From JANNNX01 sp031398745 (GTDB lineage Bacteria > Actinomycetota > Acidimicrobiia > Acidimicrobiales > CADCSY01), in assembly GCA_031398745.1 (NCBI GenBank), contig JANNNX010000053.1:1-62326 (forward strand): a stretch of DNA of 62,326 bases, given 5' to 3'. How positions within the stretch are numbered: position 1 is the stretch's first letter; each line of letters starts with the position of its first letter. Below, in pieces: positions 6,015-15,742 of the stretch. Position numbers and translations under genes: made by a program. The notes beneath the pieces are model-generated. The model saw nothing but the letters and a program-made list of their open reading frames with translations, ran no database searches and was not told the origin of the DNA.

Positions 6015-7235
6015 ATGGTCAATCTCCCGGCAGACATTGACAGATCTACCTCTGTTCGCCTTGACAGCGCCTCATTAACATTGGATGGACATACGCAAAC
6101 ACCAAGAATGTACCCTAGTTTCCTCGGCGGGTCCGATGTCGTCCTGGAGCACCAGAATCACATCGTTTCGGTTCACGCCACGCTCACGAGAGAACTCGCT
6201 GACCGGCTGTACGATCTCGTATCGGCTGGGTTCCAGCAGCTCAACGAGGCATCGCCCTTGAGACAAGATATGGTGAGAGAAGAGTTCATTGAAGATTCCC
6301 TCTCCCCTGATGTGCTTAAGGTCCTGGTATCAGAAAGGAACGCTAAGGGTAGGTTCGACACGGTGTCCGGCATAGCTCTAGCCCATAGAGGGCTCGAAAG
6401 GATCACGTGGTCGAACTCTAAGTATCTGGAAGGAGTATCGGGAGATGGCAACCGACTCAGCCAAGAGTCCATATTCTACCTTAGCGCAATAGTTGTTAAA
6501 AGGAACCGGAGGGGGTTCGGTGCAGTGTTCCCAATCTTGAGGGGGATTGCTGCCTGGTTTGAAGCGGCGATATCTCGATCAGACGGACGCATGACGTGCT
6601 TCTTCGATCACGCCGATGCGAACGCGAATCTGCCCCGCCTAGTTCGGCGGTCGCTGGAACGGAACACGGAAAAGAATGGCGGTTGGCGTATAACGGTAGA
6701 CGAGGTCGGGAGTCACAACTGGTGGCTGTCAGAAGTACTGGACTCTTCTGATCAAGTCGTGCCGACGTCCGTTGGACCCGAACTTGAACTCGCCGGAACT
6801 GGGGAGGAATATAACGCATATGTAGCGGCATGTAGCCAGGCAGGTATTCAGAATAGTCCTGGAAGGATGATCCTGAGTTCATCTGACTTTCTGTCAGCGT
6901 TGTATGACCCTCAGATTGTCAAGGTTCGCGTCCGTGAAGGCGGGCCGCTCCTGTTTGCCTACAAGCAGTTGAGTTCTCGGTTCTCTTCAGCGTACTTCGA
7001 GAGGCGAGTAGGCAGTGGATCTACCATGTTCATCCCATCAATAGAGGCCTATGTCGCTTTCCCTGGAGCGGTCGAGGAGGCGGTGAGCCGGGCTCGAATG
7101 GGGCTTCAGTCTCCCGTCGTGCTACTGACGGACACCGCTACATCGGCACCGGCCGAGCTTGACCTGCGAGTAATCTCGAAAGTGGAGAAAATCGAAACTC
7201 AGCGGTGGTCTAGGGTTATGGCCTCGCCCTTCTAG
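6015..7235 (+). CDS. GNAT-like acyltransferase of unknown substrate
   Basis: 406 residues. The N-terminal half resembles a GNAT fold: a helix-rich segment (50-120), then IFYLSAIVV leading to VVKRNRRGFGAVFPILRG at 160-177, matching the acyl-CoA loop R/Q-x-x-G-x-G/A and its following helix. The C-terminal 200 residues (from about 230) have no fold I recognise and contain ordinary alpha/beta sequence, no signal peptide and no membrane segment. It follows the SpeD-like gene by 45 nt on the same strand and shares its lower GC. Inferred: acylates the amine made by the SpeD-like enzyme or a product of module 1. Confidence 0.55.
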   Translation: MVNLPADIDRSTSVRLDSASLTLDGHTQTPRMYPSFLGGSDVVLEHQNHIVSVHATLTRELADRLYDLVSAGFQQLNEASPLRQDMVREEFIEDSLSPDVLKVLVSERNAKGRFDTVSGIALAHRGLERITWSNSKYLEGVSGDGNRLSQESIFYLSAIVVKRNRRGFGAVFPILRGIAAWFEAAISRSDGRMTCFFDHADANANLPRLVRRSLERNTEKNGGWRITVDEVGSHNWWLSEVLDSSDQVVPTSVGPELELAGTGEEYNAYVAACSQAGIQNSPGRMILSSSDFLSALYDPQIVKVRVREGGPLLFAYKQLSSRFSSAYFERRVGSGSTMFIPSIEAYVAFPGAVEEAVSRARMGLQSPVVLLTDTATSAPAELDLRVISKVEKIETQRWSRVMASPF

Positions 7236-8117
7236 AGGAGTTGGGAGCGCTGGGACGAGGATGTCAGCAGTCGTCGGGCCGGTGGACTGTCCCGACGCCC
7301 ATCGCGTCGTAAGTAGCAATCCAGGTCCCAGCCGTCCGCCAGCCGCCGTTGCTCCCCCCTGTCCGCTGCCCCCGGCGTGACTGTCGTACCCCCTGGGTAG
7401 CGTGCCGGGGGTGGTGCTGGAGCGGTTCTCCCCGGCGGTGCGGGCGTGGTTCGAGGGCGCCTTCGCGGGCGGGCCCACCCCGGCCCAGGCCGAGGGCTGG
7501 GCCGCCATTTCGGCTGGCGACCACACGCTGATCTCGGCGCCCACCGGCTCGGGCAAGACGCTGGCCGCCTTCTTGTGGGGCCTCGACCGCCTGGCCACCG
7601 AACCCCCACCGGGCCCCAAGACCGGCACCCGGCTCGTCTACCTCTCGCCCCTACGGGCCCTGGCCGTCGACATCGAGCGCAACCTGCGCTCGCCCCTGGC
7701 CGGCATCGCCCTGGCCGCCGAGCGCCTCGGGGTCGACGCTCACCTCCCCACCGTCGGCATCCGCACCGGCGACACCCCGGCCGACGAGCGCCGGCGCCTG
7801 GTCCGGGCCCCGCCCGACATCCTCATCACCACCCCCGAGTCGCTCTTCCTCATGCTCACCTCGGCCGCCCGCTCGACCCTGGCCGACGTCCGCTGGGTCA
7901 TCGTCGACGAGATCCACGCCCTGGCCGCCACCAAGCGCGGCGCCCACCTCGCCCCTTCCCTCGAGCGCCTCGACGAGCTGGTGGCCGCCGCTGCCAACCC
8001 GCCCCCCCAGCGCATCGGCCTGTCGGCCACCCAACGCCCGCTCGAGGTCGTGGGCCGCTTCCTCGGCGGCCAGGGCGACGACCGCCGCCCCCGGCCGGTC
8101 ACCCTGGTCGACGCCGG

Positions 8118-8143
8118 CTCGCGCAAGCAGCTCGCGCAAGCAG
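8118..8143 (+). repeat. 13-bp perfect tandem duplication breaking lhr
   Basis: CTCGCGCAAGCAG occurs twice back to back (8118-8130 and 8131-8143). One copy is enough for a continuous Lhr frame; two copies cause a +1 shift. Confidence 0.95.
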
Positions 8144-11100
8144 CTCGAGATCGAGGTCGTCGTCCCGGTCGAGGACATGGCCCGCCTGGGCGAGATCCTC
8201 GACGAGCCGGTCAGTGGCCCGGCCGCCGGCCCGCCACCTCGCTCCAGCATCTGGCCGGCCGTCCACCCCAAGCTGCTCGAGCTCATCTACGCCCACCGCT
8301 CGACCCTGATCTTCGTCAACGCCCGCCGCCTGGCCGAGCGCCTGGCCAGCAGGCTCAACGAGCTGGCCGAGACCGATGCCGCCACTCAGGCCGCGGCCAA
8401 CGCCCAGGCCGCCGGGGCCGCGCTCGACCTGGGGGCGCCTGCGCCGGCCAACCTCGGGGGGACCTTCGCCACCGGTGAGCTGGTCGGAGCCGGGGTCGGC
8501 GATCTGGTCAAGGCGCACCACGGCTCCCTGTCCCGCGAGCAGCGCCTCCTCATCGAGGACGACCTCAAGGCCGGCCGCCTGCGAGCCCTGGTTGCCACCA
8601 GCTCACTCGAGCTGGGTATCGACATGGGCGCCATCGACCTCGTCATCCAGGTCGAGTCGCCGGGCTCAGTGGCCGCCGGCCTCCAGCGGATCGGTCGGGC
8701 CGGCCACCAGGTCGGCCAGCCCAGCCGGGGCAAGATCTTCCCCAAGCACCGCAGTGACCTGCTCGAGACCGCGGTGGTGGTCAAGCGGATGACCGAGGGC
8801 CTCATCGAGGAGACCCGCTACCCCCGCAACCCCCTCGACGTCCTCTGCCAGCAGATCGTGGCCATGGCCGCCCTCGACGAGTGGCCGGTCGAGCGGCTGG
8901 CCGCCCTGGTGCGGCGCAGCGCCAACTTCGCCGACCTCACCGACGACGTGCTGGCCTCGGTGCTCGACCTGCTGGCCGGCCGCTACCCGAGCGAGGAGTT
9001 CGGCGAGCTCCGGCCCCGCATCGTCTGGGAGCGCGACGGCGCCGAGGTGCTGGGCGGGCGCATCCGGGGTCGGGGTGGGGCCCAGCGCATCGCCGTGACC
9101 AACGCCGGCACCATCCCCGACCGGGGCCTGTTCGGCGTCTTCCTCCCCGACGGCCGCCGGGTGGGCGAGCTCGACGAGGAGATGGTCTACGAGAGCCGGG
9201 TCGGCGAGACGTTCCTCCTCGGCGCGTCGACCTGGCGGATCGAGGACATCACCTTCGACCGGGTGATCGTCTCGCCGGCCCCCGGTGAGCCCGGGAAAAT
9301 GCCGTTCTGGCACGGCGACGGTCCGGGTCGGCCGCTCGAGCTGGGTCGGGCCGTCGGCGCCTTCGTCCGGGAGCTCCGGGCCCTGGGCGACGAGCCCGCC
9401 GTCGAATGCCTCCAGGCCGAGCACGGCCTCGACCGCTGGGCCGCCGACAACCTCGTGCGCTACCTCGACGAGCAGGCCGGCGTCACCGGCGCCGTCCCCG
9501 ACGACCGCACCATCGTCGTCGAGCGATTCAAGGACGAGATCGGCGACTGGCGCATCTGCATCCACTCACCCTTCGGGGCCCGAGTGCACGCCCCCTGGGC
9601 CATGGCCATCGAGGCTCGCCTGGCCGAGCAGCTCGCGCTGGCGGTCCAGACCCTGTGGTCCGACGACGGCATCGTGTTGCGCCTCCCCGAGACCGACGAC
9701 GCCGTGCCCCTCGACCTCCTGCTGATCGACCCCGACGAGGTCGAGGAGCTGGTGCTGCGCCAGCTGCCCGACACGCCCCTGTTCGCGGCCCGCTTCCGGG
9801 AGAACGCCGGTCGGGCCCTCCTCCTCCCCAAGCGCAAGCCCGGCAGCCGCACCCCGCTGTGGCAGCAGCGCCAGCGCTCGGCCGACCTCCTGCGGGTGGC
9901 GTCGCGCTACCCGAGCTTCCCGATGCTGCTCGAGACCACCCGCGAGTGCCTGGCCGACGTGTTCGACCTTCCGGCCCTGCGCTCGGTGCTGACCGACATC
10001 CGCAGCCGCCGTACCAAGGTGGTCCCGGTCGAGACGGCCTCGGCCTCGCCCTTCGCCTCGTCGCTCCTCTTCGGGTGGATCGCGGTCTACATGTACGAGG
10101 GCGACGCCCCTCTGGCCGAGCGGCGGGCCGCCGCCCTCGCCCTCGACCGGGGCCTGCTGTCCGAGCTGCTGGGGGCCGAGGAGCTGCGCGAGCTCATCGA
10201 CCCCGCCGTCCTGGCCGACCTCGAGCTCGAGTTGCAGTGCCTGGTCGGTCGACGCCGGGCCCGCGACGCCGACGAGGCCCACGACCTGCTGCGCCGCCTG
10301 GGCGACCTCTCGCTGCCCGAGCTGGCGGCCCGGTCGACCGCCGACGCCGACGTCGTCGCCGGCTGGGTCGAGGCGCTGGTGGCCGCGAACCGGGCCTTCG
10401 TGGCCGGGGTGGCGGGCGAGGAGCGGGTGGTGGCCGCCGAGGACGCCGGCCGCCTGCGCGACGCCCTGGGGGTGCCGCTGCCGGTCGGGCTCCCGGCCGC
10501 CTTCCTCGAGGTGGTCGAGCACCCCCTCGACGAGCTGGTGGCCCGCTATGCCCGGACCCACGGTCCGTTCCTGGCTCGCCAGGTCGGGGCCCGCCTCGGG
10601 CTGCCGGTGGCCCACGTCGAGTCGTCACTGGCCCGCCTGGCCGCCGCCGAGCGGGTGGTGACCGGCGAGTTCCGGCCCGAGGGGGCCGAGCGGGAGTGGT
10701 GCGACGCCGAGGTGCTGCGGTCGCTGCGCCGACGCTCACTGGCCGCCCTGCGGCGCGAGGTCGAGCCGGTCGACGCTGCCACCCTGGGCCGGTTCCTGCC
10801 CGGCTGGCACGGCGTCGGCGAGCGACGGCGGGGCCTCGACGCGGTGGTCGACGCCGTCGCCCGGTTGCAAGGGGCGGCGCTGCCGGCGTCGGTCCTCGAG
10901 CACGACGTGCTGTCGTCGCGGGTCGAGGGCTATCGGGCCGCCGATCTCGACGAGCTGTGCGCGGCCGGCGAGGTGGTGTGGCTCGGTGCCGGGACCATCG
11001 GCGCGGGCGACGGCCGGGTGGCGCTCTACCTCCGCGACCAGGTCGCCCGCCTGGCGCCGGTGCCGGCGGCGGCGACGGTGGTCGACAGTGCCGTGGTCGA

Positions 11101-11702
11101 CGGTGCTGTGGTCGACGGTGCCGGTGCCGGTGCCGGTGCCGGCGGCGGCGGCGGTCCCACTGACACCGACCTCCACCGGTCGCTGCGTCGCCAGTTGGCG
11201 GAGCGGGGCGCCTCGTTCTGGCCCGAACTACTGGCGGCATCGGGGGTGGCCGACGAGGCCGGGGTGCTCGGCGCCCTGTGGGACCTCGTCTGGGCCGGCG
11301 AGGTCACCAACGACACGCTGGCGCCGTTGCGGGCCACCCTGTCGGGAGCGGCCCGCCGCCGCACCGCCCGGGGCCGACCCCGCCCGGGGCGACTGACCCG
11401 ACTCGGACCGCCGGCAGCCGCCGGCCGGTGGTCGGCGGTGGCGCCCCTGCTCGAACCCCGCCCGGGGGCGACCGAGCTGGCCCACGCCCGGGCCCTCGCC
11501 CTCCTCGAACGTCACGGGGTGCTGACCCGCGAGTCGGTGCTGGCCGAGGGGGTCGAGGGCGGGTTCGCCGGCGTGTACGGCGTGCTCCGGGCGCTGGAGG
11601 AGCGGGGCGCGGTCCGGCGGGGCTACTTCGTCGATGGCCTGGGCGCCGCGCAGTTCGCCCTCCCTGGCGCGGTCGACCGGCTCCGGGCCCAGCGGGGGGA
11701 CG

Positions 11703-11798
11703 ACGCGCCCGCGGGCACGTTTCGTACCGTGGGGAACGCGCCCGCGGGCGCGTCCGGGTCGATGTTTCGTACTACAGGGAACGCGCCCGCGGGCGCGT
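11703..11798 (+). repeat. Three palindromic GC repeats inside lhr
   Basis: The perfect 18-bp palindrome ACGCGCCCGCGGGCGCGT occurs at 11736-11753 and 11781-11798, with a one-base variant at 11703-11720. Spacer segments TTTCGTACxxxxGGGAAC are also repeated. The 33- and 45-bp periods keep the reading frame and add a repeated NAPAGASG-type linker to the Lhr C-terminal region. It looks like a REP-type element accommodated in a coding region. Confidence 0.8.
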
Positions 11799-12353
11799 CC
11801 GGGGTGCGGGGGGCCCGAGCTTCCCCGGTCGTGCTGGCGGCCACCGATCCGGCCAACCCCTACGGGGCGGCCCTGCCCTGGCCCGAGAGCGCCGGTCGTC
11901 CGGCGCGGGCCGCCGGCGCCTACGTGGTGCTGGTCGACGGGCAGGCCGCCGCCTACCTCGAGCGAGGCGGCCGCAGCCTGCTCACCTTCCCAGCCGCGGC
12001 CGACCTCCCGAGTTGGGTCGACGGGCTGGTCGAGCTGGTCAAGGACCGGCGGGTGCCTCGGCTAGTGGTCACCCGCATCGACGGCGGCCCTCCGGTCGAG
12101 GCCCCGGCCGTCGCCCAGGTGCTGGCCGCGGCCGGCTTCGTCGAGGGCTACCGGGGCCTGGTGCTGGCGTCCTGAGGGCCGCCGACCGGCCCGCCGGGCT
12201 CCGCCTCGCGGCGTCTGTCGGGAAGGTCTCGCCCGTATGCTGCTCGGACACAAGACCCAGGGACCGGCCGATGAGGCCGTCCCATCGCGCATGCACCGGG
12301 GCCGCGGCAGCGGGGAGGCATCGTGAGCCACAACCAGCGGCTCGAGGCGGGCC

Positions 12354-13322
12354 ATGGCTGACGCGGCCATCGAGCTCGACCACGTCGAGAAGCGCTTCGA
12401 CGCCCACGGGGCCCCCGCGGTGGCCGACCTCTCCCTCACCGTCGAGGCTGGCGAACTGGTGGCCCTGGTCGGGCCGTCGGGGTGTGGCAAGACCACCACC
12501 CTGAAGATGATCAACCGCCTGGTCGAGCCCACCCAGGGTCGTGTTTTGGTCGGTGGGGTCGACGTGCGGGATCGTCCGGCCCCCGAGCTGCGGCGTGGCA
12601 TCGGCTACGTCATCCAGCAGTCCGGGCTCTTCCCGCACCGCACCGTCGCCGCCAACATCGCCACCGTCCCCCGGCTGCTCGGGTGGGACCGGGCCCGCAC
12701 CGACCGCCGGGTGGCCGAGCTGGCGGAGCTGGTCGGCCTCGACTCGAGCCTGCTCGCTCGCTACCCCGCCGCCCTCTCCGGAGGCCAGCAGCAGCGGGTG
12801 GGCGTGGCCCGGGCCCTGGCCGCCGACCCCCCGATCCTGCTCATGGACGAGCCCTTCAGTGCCGTCGACCCCATCGTCCGGAGTCGACTGCAGGACGACC
12901 TGGCCGCCCTCCAGGCCGAGCTGCACAAGACCATCGTCCTCGTCACCCACGACGTCGACGAGGCGGTGAAGCTGGCCGACCGGGTCGCGGTGCTGGCCGT
13001 CGGCGGCCACCTCGAGCAGCACGCCCCGCCTGGCGAGTTGCTGGCGCAGCCGGCCACCGACTTTGTTGCCTCCTTCCTCGGTGAAGAGCGGGGCCTGCGC
13101 CGCCTCGGTCTGGTCGAGGTCGGTTCCCTTCCCCTCCTCCCCCCGAGCGCCGCCGCCTCACCGGCCGCCGATCCGATGCCCACCGTCGACGCCCACATCT
13201 CGGCCCGCCAGGCCCTCGACCTGCTGCTGGTGACCGAGGGTCATCGCCTGACCGTGCTCGACCACGACGGTCAGCCGATCGGCGTCCTCACCCCCGACTG
13301 CCTGGCCGAGTGGCTCCGGTGA
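12354..13322 (+). CDS. Osmoprotectant-type ABC transporter ATP-binding protein
   Basis: 322 residues, OpuCA/ProV type. Walker A GPSGCGKTT lies near 42, the signature LSGGQQQRVGVARAL near 142 and Walker B LLMDEPFSAVD just after. The C-terminal extension from about 245 ends in one weak CBS-like segment (ISARQALDLLLV, RLTVLDHDGQPIGVLT), a short version of the tandem CBS domains that sense ionic strength in OpuA. First gene of a four-gene operon with GTGA/ATGA overlaps. Family substrates are glycine betaine, carnitine, choline or ergothioneine; which applies is not visible. The 178 bp upstream hold no other gene. Confidence 0.9.
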   Translation: MADAAIELDHVEKRFDAHGAPAVADLSLTVEAGELVALVGPSGCGKTTTLKMINRLVEPTQGRVLVGGVDVRDRPAPELRRGIGYVIQQSGLFPHRTVAANIATVPRLLGWDRARTDRRVAELAELVGLDSSLLARYPAALSGGQQQRVGVARALAADPPILLMDEPFSAVDPIVRSRLQDDLAALQAELHKTIVLVTHDVDEAVKLADRVAVLAVGGHLEQHAPPGELLAQPATDFVASFLGEERGLRRLGLVEVGSLPLLPPSAAASPAADPMPTVDAHISARQALDLLLVTEGHRLTVLDHDGQPIGVLTPDCLAEWLR

Positions 13323-14020
13323 GCGCTCCCTCGCCCGTCACCGCTGCCAACGGTCCCGACTCCTTCGTGTGGTGGGCCTGGATCCCCGATCACGCCTCCG
13401 AGATCGCCGACCGCAGCGTCGAGCACCTCCAGCTCACCCTGCTCAGCGTGGCCATCGGCCTACTCCTGTCGGCGGCCCTGGCCACCCTCGTGCTGCGCCA
13501 CCGGGTCTGGCAGGGCCCGGTGACCTGGGCCACGGGCGTGCTCTACACGATCCCCAGCCTGGCCCTCTTCGGGCTGCTGGTGCCGGTGTTCGGCCTGAGC
13601 CAGACCACGGCCCTGGTCGCCCTGGTCAGCTACACGCTGGTGGTGCTGGTGCGCAACATCGTCGCCGGCGTCGACGGGGTTCCGGCCGCAGTCCGAGAGG
13701 CGGGTCAGGCCATGGGCTACGGCCGAGCCCGTCGTGTCCTCGCCGTCGAGCTGCCCCTGGCCGTCCCGACCATCGTCGCCGGTATCCGGATCGCCACCGT
13801 GACCACCGTCGGTCTGGTCACCATCTCGTCGGTGGTGGGGGCCGGCGGCTACGGGGCGTTCATCAACGACGGCCTCGACCGGGGCGGCTTCTCGACCCCG
13901 ATCGTGGTCGGGGCCGTGCTCTCGATGCTGCTGGCGGTCACCCTCGACCTGGCCCTGCTCGGCCTCCAATGGCTGCTCACCCCCTGGACTCACGCCGCCC
14001 GCTCCCGGGTGCCGGGATGA
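13319..14020 (+). CDS. Osmoprotectant-type ABC permease 1
   Basis: 233 residues starting at GTG 13319, overlapping the ATPase stop (GTGA). Five to six membrane helices are visible, for example LLSVAIGLLLSAALATLVL and a C-terminal hydrophobic segment near 200-225. The EAxxxG-type loop EAGQAMGYGRARRVLAVELP contacts the ATPase. It resembles OpuCB/ProW proteins. Inner-membrane half of the heterodimeric channel formed with the next gene product. Confidence 0.88.
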   Translation: MSAPSPVTAANGPDSFVWWAWIPDHASEIADRSVEHLQLTLLSVAIGLLLSAALATLVLRHRVWQGPVTWATGVLYTIPSLALFGLLVPVFGLSQTTALVALVSYTLVVLVRNIVAGVDGVPAAVREAGQAMGYGRARRVLAVELPLAVPTIVAGIRIATVTTVGLVTISSVVGAGGYGAFINDGLDRGGFSTPIVVGAVLSMLLAVTLDLALLGLQWLLTPWTHAARSRVPG

Positions 14021-14772
14021 CCGAGCTGGCCGACCTGCTGTCGGATCCCCGCACCTGGTGGGGTGCCCGGGGTCTCGTCCACCGGGCCGGCGCCCACCTC
14101 GAGCTGGCCCTGCTGGCCACCGCCATCGCCATGGCGCTGGCCCTCCCGCTGGGCATTGCTGTCGGCCACCGGCGGCGGGGCGGGGCCGTCGTCGCCGCGG
14201 TGGTCAACGTCGGCCGGTCGGTGCCCACCTACGCGGTCATCGCCATCCTCTTCCCGATCACCCTCCGGGCCCGGTTCGGCGACCTCGGCTTCTGGGCCGG
14301 CGTCGGCGGGCTGGTGCTGCTGGCCCTCCCACCCCTGTTTGCCAACACCTACGTGGGCATGACCGAGGTCGACCGGTCGCTAGTCGAGTCGGCCCGGGCC
14401 ATGGGGCTGCGCCCCCTCCAGGTGGTGCGCTCGGTCGAGCTGCCGGTGGCCCTGCCGCTGGTGCTGACCGGGGTGCGCACGGCCGCCGTCCAGGTCATGG
14501 CCACCGCCACCCTGGCTTCGGTGTTCGGCTACAACGCCCTCGGTTCGTTCCTGCTCGAAGGTCTGACCCAGCAGGACACGGCCAAGCTCGTGACCGGGGC
14601 GGCCGCCGTCTCCGGTCTGTCGGTGCTGACCGACGCAATCCTCGGGGTGGCCCAACGACTGGCCACCCCCTGGGTGCCGACCCGCCGCCGGCGGTTCGGC
14701 CGATCCGATCGGGCCAAGTCGGCGCCGGTCGTCAGTGGGTCCGCACTGGGCCCGGAAGGGAACATCGCATGA
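14017..14772 (+). CDS. Osmoprotectant-type ABC permease 2
   Basis: 251 residues, start ATG 14017 within ATGA. Hydrophobic helices are clear (LALLATAIAMALALPLGIAV, FWAGVGGLVLLALPPLF), with an EAA-like loop ESARAMGLRPLQVVRSVELP near 128-147. It is the OpuCD-type partner of the preceding permease. The hydrophilic tail after the last helix is Arg-rich and presumably cytoplasmic. ATGA overlap with the binding-protein gene suggests coupled translation. Confidence 0.88.
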   Translation: MTELADLLSDPRTWWGARGLVHRAGAHLELALLATAIAMALALPLGIAVGHRRRGGAVVAAVVNVGRSVPTYAVIAILFPITLRARFGDLGFWAGVGGLVLLALPPLFANTYVGMTEVDRSLVESARAMGLRPLQVVRSVELPVALPLVLTGVRTAAVQVMATATLASVFGYNALGSFLLEGLTQQDTAKLVTGAAAVSGLSVLTDAILGVAQRLATPWVPTRRRRFGRSDRAKSAPVVSGSALGPEGNIA

Positions 14773-15716
14773 TGCGACGACATCTGATGGTGCTGCTCGG
14801 GCTGCTGGTCGGGCTGTCGATGGTGGCTGCGGCCTGTGGCTCCGACGACGACGACGCCGGCGGCAGCGGCGCCTCGGACGGCGCCGACCGGCCCGCCATC
14901 GTGGTCGGGGCCCAGGACTTCGGCGAGAGCAAAGTCTTGGCCGAGATCTACGCCCAGGCCTTCGAGGCCGAGGGCTGGGACGCCTCGGTCCAGGAGCTCG
15001 CCGGCTACCGGGACATCCTCCTCGGCGCCTTCGAGTCGGGCGACGTGAACTTCAGCGCCGAGTACGCGGCGTCGCTGCTCGAGTACCTCAACGGCGACGA
15101 CAAGACCGAGGCCACCGGCGACGTCGAGGAGACGGTGGGCTTCCTCGACGGCTACCTGGCCGACAACGACCTGGTGGCCCTGGCCGCCGCCCCCGGGGTC
15201 GACACCAACGCTTTCGTGATCACACGGGAGACGGCCGACGAACTCGGCATCGAGTCGCTCTCCGACCTGGCTGACAAGGGCGGCGACCTCGTGCTCGGCG
15301 CCCCGTCGGATTGCGAGACCAACGCCTTCTGCCTGCCCGGACTGGAGTCGACCTACGGGCTCGACCTTTCGGCCAACTTCGTCTCCATCGACGACGGTCC
15401 GTCCCGGGTGTCGGCCCTCGAAGCCGGCGAGATCGACATCGCCGTGGTGTTCTCCTCCGACAGCACCATCGTGGCCAAGGACCTGGTGCTCCTCGAGGAC
15501 GACCAGAACCTGCTGGCCGCCGACAACGTGCTGCCGGTGGTCTCCACCGAGATCGACGAGGCCTACGGCAGCGAGCTGCGGGATCTGGCCGACAAGATCA
15601 GCGCCAAGTTGACCACCGAGGTGCTGCTCGACCTCAACGACCAGTTCGACAACGACAAGCGCGACGCCGCAGACATCGCCAAGGACTGGTTGGAGGAGGA
15701 GGGCCTGGTGTCGTAG
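14769..15716 (+). CDS. Osmoprotectant-type substrate-binding lipoprotein
   Basis: 315 residues. A lipoprotein signal peptide (MMRRHLMVLLGLLVGLSM) ends in the lipobox VAAAC at about 18-22, followed by an Asp/Gly/Ser linker and an OpuAC/OpuCC-type periplasmic-binding fold (IVVGAQDFGESKVLAEIYAQ near 45). It is anchored outside the membrane and delivers ligand to the two permeases. It closes the operon and overlaps the second permease by ATGA. Ligand not predicted; the aromatic cage residues cannot be placed with confidence. Confidence 0.9.
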   Translation: MMRRHLMVLLGLLVGLSMVAAACGSDDDDAGGSGASDGADRPAIVVGAQDFGESKVLAEIYAQAFEAEGWDASVQELAGYRDILLGAFESGDVNFSAEYAASLLEYLNGDDKTEATGDVEETVGFLDGYLADNDLVALAAAPGVDTNAFVITRETADELGIESLSDLADKGGDLVLGAPSDCETNAFCLPGLESTYGLDLSANFVSIDDGPSRVSALEAGEIDIAVVFSSDSTIVAKDLVLLEDDQNLLAADNVLPVVSTEIDEAYGSELRDLADKISAKLTTEVLLDLNDQFDNDKRDAADIAKDWLEEEGLVS

Positions 15717-15742
15717 CGGTCACCCTCGGGCAAGGTGGGGCC

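Larger units (their letters stand above)
7402..12175 (+). pseudogene. lhr: Lhr-type ATP-dependent helicase, disrupted by a 13-bp duplication
   Basis: Superfamily 2 helicase of the Lhr/Lhr-Core type, normally about 1500 residues in actinobacteria, acting in DNA repair. Motif I SAPTGSGKT lies at 45-53, motif II DEIH near 170 and motif III LSATQRPLE near 212. After the break come helicase domain 2 (TLIFVNARR, ATSSLELGID, QRIGRAGH), the Lhr winged helix and the large C-terminal domain ending GYRGLVLAS. A 13-bp tandem duplication at 8118-8143 shifts the frame. Removing one copy restores SRKQLEIEVVVPVEDMA and one reading frame of about 1586 residues. A GTG 8177 restart would lack the ATPase motifs. 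Start GTG 7402. Confidence 0.9.

Noticed and set aside
11703..11798. CRISPR array
   Set aside because: Only three units, palindromic repeats, spacers similar to each other and the whole lies in frame inside lhr.
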